NCBI GenBank assembly: GCA_001630475.1
Contig: KV419409.1
Location: 593,624-657,623 of the forward strand
DNA length: 64,000 bases
Reading direction: 5' to 3'
Source of the DNA: Sistotremastrum niveocremeum HHB9708
Taxonomy: Eukaryota > Basidiomycota > Agaricomycetes > Sistotremastrales > Sistotremastraceae
The notes beneath the pieces are model-generated. The model was not told the origin of the DNA and searched no databases. It saw only the letters and a list, made by a program, of their open reading frames with translations. The translations under genes were made by a program, and so were the position numbers. Of the stretch, positions 61,093 to 64,000 are shown one piece after another; position 1 is the stretch's first letter, and the number at the start of each line of letters is the position of its first letter.

Positions 61093-62227
61093 AGACTCCA
61101 CTAGCGAAAGGGTTGAAGGGAGGATTTTATAAAGAAATAATGGTTGCTATTTTTGCAACTGGGATATGACGTCGTATGTCAGCCAGTGTACCATTACGAT
61201 AGAGCATGGTACCATAACACAATTTTGAAACATCTCTCTGGTGCTCTATTCTTGTTCGTCTTTGGGAGTCTGTGGTTCCTGCCAATGATCGAAAATATGG
61301 ACGCCTCGAGAAGTACTCGATGTATACTGGACGGTACCACAGCGTATCACGAGAGACAAGAGATGGACGGATTCCGGGTAGCGATTACCGTGGGCAAGCC
61401 TTCGCCTCTTGAGAGAAGAGTGCGACTCAGACACGGCTGTGAGGCTACTGAATCCACGAGACCGTAGATCCACGAAAAGATTACCGAAGAGAACGGCGGG
61501 TTGATCAATCGAAGATACAGAAGTGTGATTTCATGATAGGAGTGTATTGACGTGCTGATCTGCTGTGCAATACCTTCAATTGGCACTGGTTTGAGCACCT
61601 CGCGCATCTCAGGGGTGTCGAAACGGCGCTAGATCAGATTGATGTGGTGCCGCGATTGAAAAATAGACGGTGAGATCATTTGCCGCGAATAAGGATAATG
61701 CTGTCATAACGGGCCTTTTCTTGGGTTAGATTGACAAACTACGCAAGGACTGCGTAAATGAGTGACCAACCGTAAGTCTAGTAAGCTATGGAATTAGTTG
61801 GCGGGTAAGGCTGCCGCGTTCAGAGAAGCTTATCAATTCGAACTGTTTTGAGCAAAATCATGATGTCACTCCAGAATATTCGTAGTGAAAATATTGAAGT
61901 CGAGAGCCCAGACGAACGCTATGCTTGAAAGTGGCTGAGCATGGGAGCACTACGGCGCCGTGAGTGAGGGTCGAGCGGTGGAAAGACGATGCACAGCTGG
62001 CGGCACAAGAAATAAAATCACGGGAACTGTCGGCTTCGGATCGGGAAAGGAGAGCGCGGCCCGAAAGACTGGGATCGGAGTTACCGCATTTAGAGGCCGC
62101 ATTGCACCCTCTCGCTTACGGCGCCTGCTCCTCCTGCCTTCTACTCCCTCCCACTACATCCCTCCCGCCTTGTCTCTCTTTCAGCCATCCACCCACCAAC
62201 TACTCTTATTCTTATCCTAGGACGGCC
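61093..62227. other. Intergenic, kinase promoter side
   Basis: No gene supported. The last 120 bases before 62228 are strongly pyrimidine-rich (CTCCTGCCTTCTACTCCC type), as expected for the leader of an actively expressed fungal gene. Confidence 0.5.
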
Positions 62228-64000
62228 ATGACAACTCATGTGATAGCCTCCTCACACAACCGGGATGTCTCTTCACCCCATGCCCACCAGTCTTCCTCGT
62301 CGTCGATGCACAGCGGCGGAACAGCCGTCATTGGAAGTCACTATAGAGTCGGAAAGAAGATTGGAGAGGGCAGCTTTGGCGTCGTGTTTGAAGGAACTAA
62401 TTTGTTGAATGGAGCTGCTGTGGCGATCAAGTTTGTGAGTCTGGTTCAAATCGAGCGGTTGAAGGAGCCTTATTGTTCGACGTTCGTCGCTACCAACGTC
62501 AGGAACCTCGGAAAGCGGATGCACCACAATTACGAGATGAATATAGAAGTTACAGAGCGCTCAATGGAACTCGTGAGTTAAAGCATGCCGTCGTCACGGT
62601 GGAGCTAATTGTTTCGGAAATATAGCTGGTGTACCCCAAGTGTACCATTTCGGACAGGAAGGACTTCACAACGTATGCCTCCATGGATTCAAACAATGCT
62701 TGTGTTCATCATGAATATTAGGTCCTCGTGCTTGATCTCCTGGGGCCCAATTTGGAGGACCTGTTCGATATGTGTAATCGGAAATTCACAATCAAAACTG
62801 TCTGCATGCTGGCTAAGCAAATGGTTCGTGTCGCGTCTTCCTGCCCCCATTCCACCTCCCCGTAGTCGTGCTTGGTTCCTTGCATCCGACTGTGACCGCG
62901 GATATCGTCGTTCCTGGTCGAGCCAGGCATCGGCGCCGCAGATGACACACATGGCCTAGTCAATCACGTGACCTCATTCTCACTAATGTCTGTCTTCATC
63001 AGCTCACACGAGTGCAAGCTATCCATGATAAGAGTCTGATATACAGGTTTGTGTGTCACTTTTCCGCCCTGACCTCCCATTCATGAGATACACGACAACA
63101 GGGATATAAAGCCAGATAACTTTCTAATCGGAGCGCCTGGAACCCGTACCGCAGGCCTCGTCCATATAATAGATTTCGGTATGGCAAAGCACTACCGCGA
63201 TCCTCGGACACACGTACACATTCCTTACCGTGAACGAAAATCCTTATCGGGTACCGCTCGTTACATGTCGATAAATACGCATCTCGGCAGGGAACAGAGC
63301 CGACGAGATGATCTGGAGAGTCTGGGTCATGTGTTTATGTACTTTTTGAGAGGAGGTCTGCCGTGGCAGGGGTTGAAGGCCGCAACTAATAAACAGAAAT
63401 ATGAGAAGATCGGTCAGAAGAAAGAGAGCACTCCCATAAGCGAGCTTTGCGAAGGATTCCCTGGTATGTATCGGTCTACGTCGTCCTCATAATTCGATGG
63501 CTGACCTGAGGCTATCGCAGAACATTTCGCGACTTACATGAATTACGTCCGAAAGCTCGGATTCGACGAGCAGCCTGATTACGACTTCCTTCGAGCGCTC
63601 TTCGTCAAGGTGCTGCAACTTATTGGAGAGACTGACGACGGTCAGTACGATTGGATGGCGCTGAACGGTGGTAGAGGATGGGAAGCCGGTAACGTAAGTA
63701 ATTTTTGATATGATAAAGTCTGCGACATGGCACTAAACCACTTCCATCACAGACTCCGTCATCGCTGCTGGTCCAAGCACATGCTCAAGCTACTCCTCAT
63801 ACGCCTCACAGGAGTCAACGTCGCTCGCATCATCCAAATGGTGGCGACAGGACCGATAGACGTGAGAGGGAGCGAGAGAGAGACAGGGACACCAACGGGC
63901 CCAATACTTCCGCCGTTGGCGTATCACCGCTTATCATTCCTTCACCCGCCGCGATCGCCAAGAAACGCGACAGGGAACGTGAACGTGATAGGGAGCGGTT
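62228..64000 (+). CDS. Casein kinase 1, Yck/Cki type (3' end outside window)
   Basis: Eight exons are visible: 62228-62434, 62503-62572, 62626-62672, 62722-62823, 63003-63046, 63102-63463, 63521-63693 and 63753-end. The Gly-rich loop is [18 protein letters not shown], the ATP Lys is in VAIKF, then [20 protein letters not shown]. The catalytic loop is [13 protein letters not shown], the metal-binding loop [13 protein letters not shown], and the casein-kinase-1 hallmark is [17 protein letters not shown]-terminal to the kinase fold is a disordered tail with Arg/Glu/Asp repeats ([12 protein letters not shown]). The catalytic part matches yeast Yck1/Yck2 and fission-yeast Cki-type kinases, which act at the plasma membrane in endocytosis, nutrient signalling and morphogenesis. 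The C-terminal Cys that would be palmitoylated lies beyond the window. Catalytic residues look complete. Confidence 0.94.

Noticed and set aside
1-64000. A search by eye for reverse transcriptase, integrase, capsid or long terminal repeats
   Set aside because: None of these signatures was seen in any of the longer open frames.

Overview
The window is nuclear DNA from a filamentous or dimorphic fungus, most likely a basidiomycete (Agaricomycotina; no closer guess is supported). Protein genes are split by many introns of about 48-63 nt with GT-AG borders. Recognisable genes include an ergosterol-pathway methyltransferase, a GH18 chitinase with a chitin-binding tail, an Inn1/Fic1-like C2 cytokinesis protein, a six-helix Sfk1/DRAM-type membrane protein, a DsbA/FrnE-like thioredoxin-fold protein and a Yck/Cki-type casein kinase 1. 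I saw no rRNA or tRNA gene, no CRISPR array, and no transposase or reverse-transcriptase motif. All exon coordinates below were worked out by hand from splice signals and reading-frame continuity.

Layout. 1-524: 3' end of ERG6. 701-4474: two minus-strand F-box genes. 6799-8511: a single-pass membrane protein. 9087-15101: a tandem pair of large genes with identical ten-exon structure and a nucleotidyltransferase-like motif. 18315-22343: two plus-strand F-box genes that mirror the pair at 701-4474. 22664-23810: a WW-domain protein built with a 12-nt micro-exon. 25566-26294: a small secreted Val/Ala-rich protein. 26487-28003: F-box gene. 28371-30044: membrane protein with an SH3-like segment. 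30455-31177: a 25-bp inverted repeat pair. 32600-33850: C2 protein. 33987-37410: two F-box genes. 39333-40471: acidic orphan protein. 41006-42528: F-box gene with a frame break near its end. 43108-44758: chitinase. 46204-47729: weak coding signals. 48104-49086: Sfk1/DRAM-type protein. 52075-53169: thioredoxin-fold protein. 57344-61092: tandem F-box pair. 62228-64000: casein kinase 1, cut by the window end.

The dominating theme is lineage-specific gene expansion. Ten paralogs of one F-box family lie in 60 kb, all with an intron directly after the F-box (…AQ or …SQ), most with a second intron in the middle, and most ending in a Gly-Arg-Leu … Leu-x-Tyr tail. They are probably SCF ubiquitin-ligase substrate adaptors. 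The nucleotidyltransferase-like pair shows the same process. Several copies carry single breaks (one in-frame stop, two frameshifts), so the family appears to be turning over. The housekeeping genes between them are single-copy and look intact. No operon-like or pathway cluster is visible.
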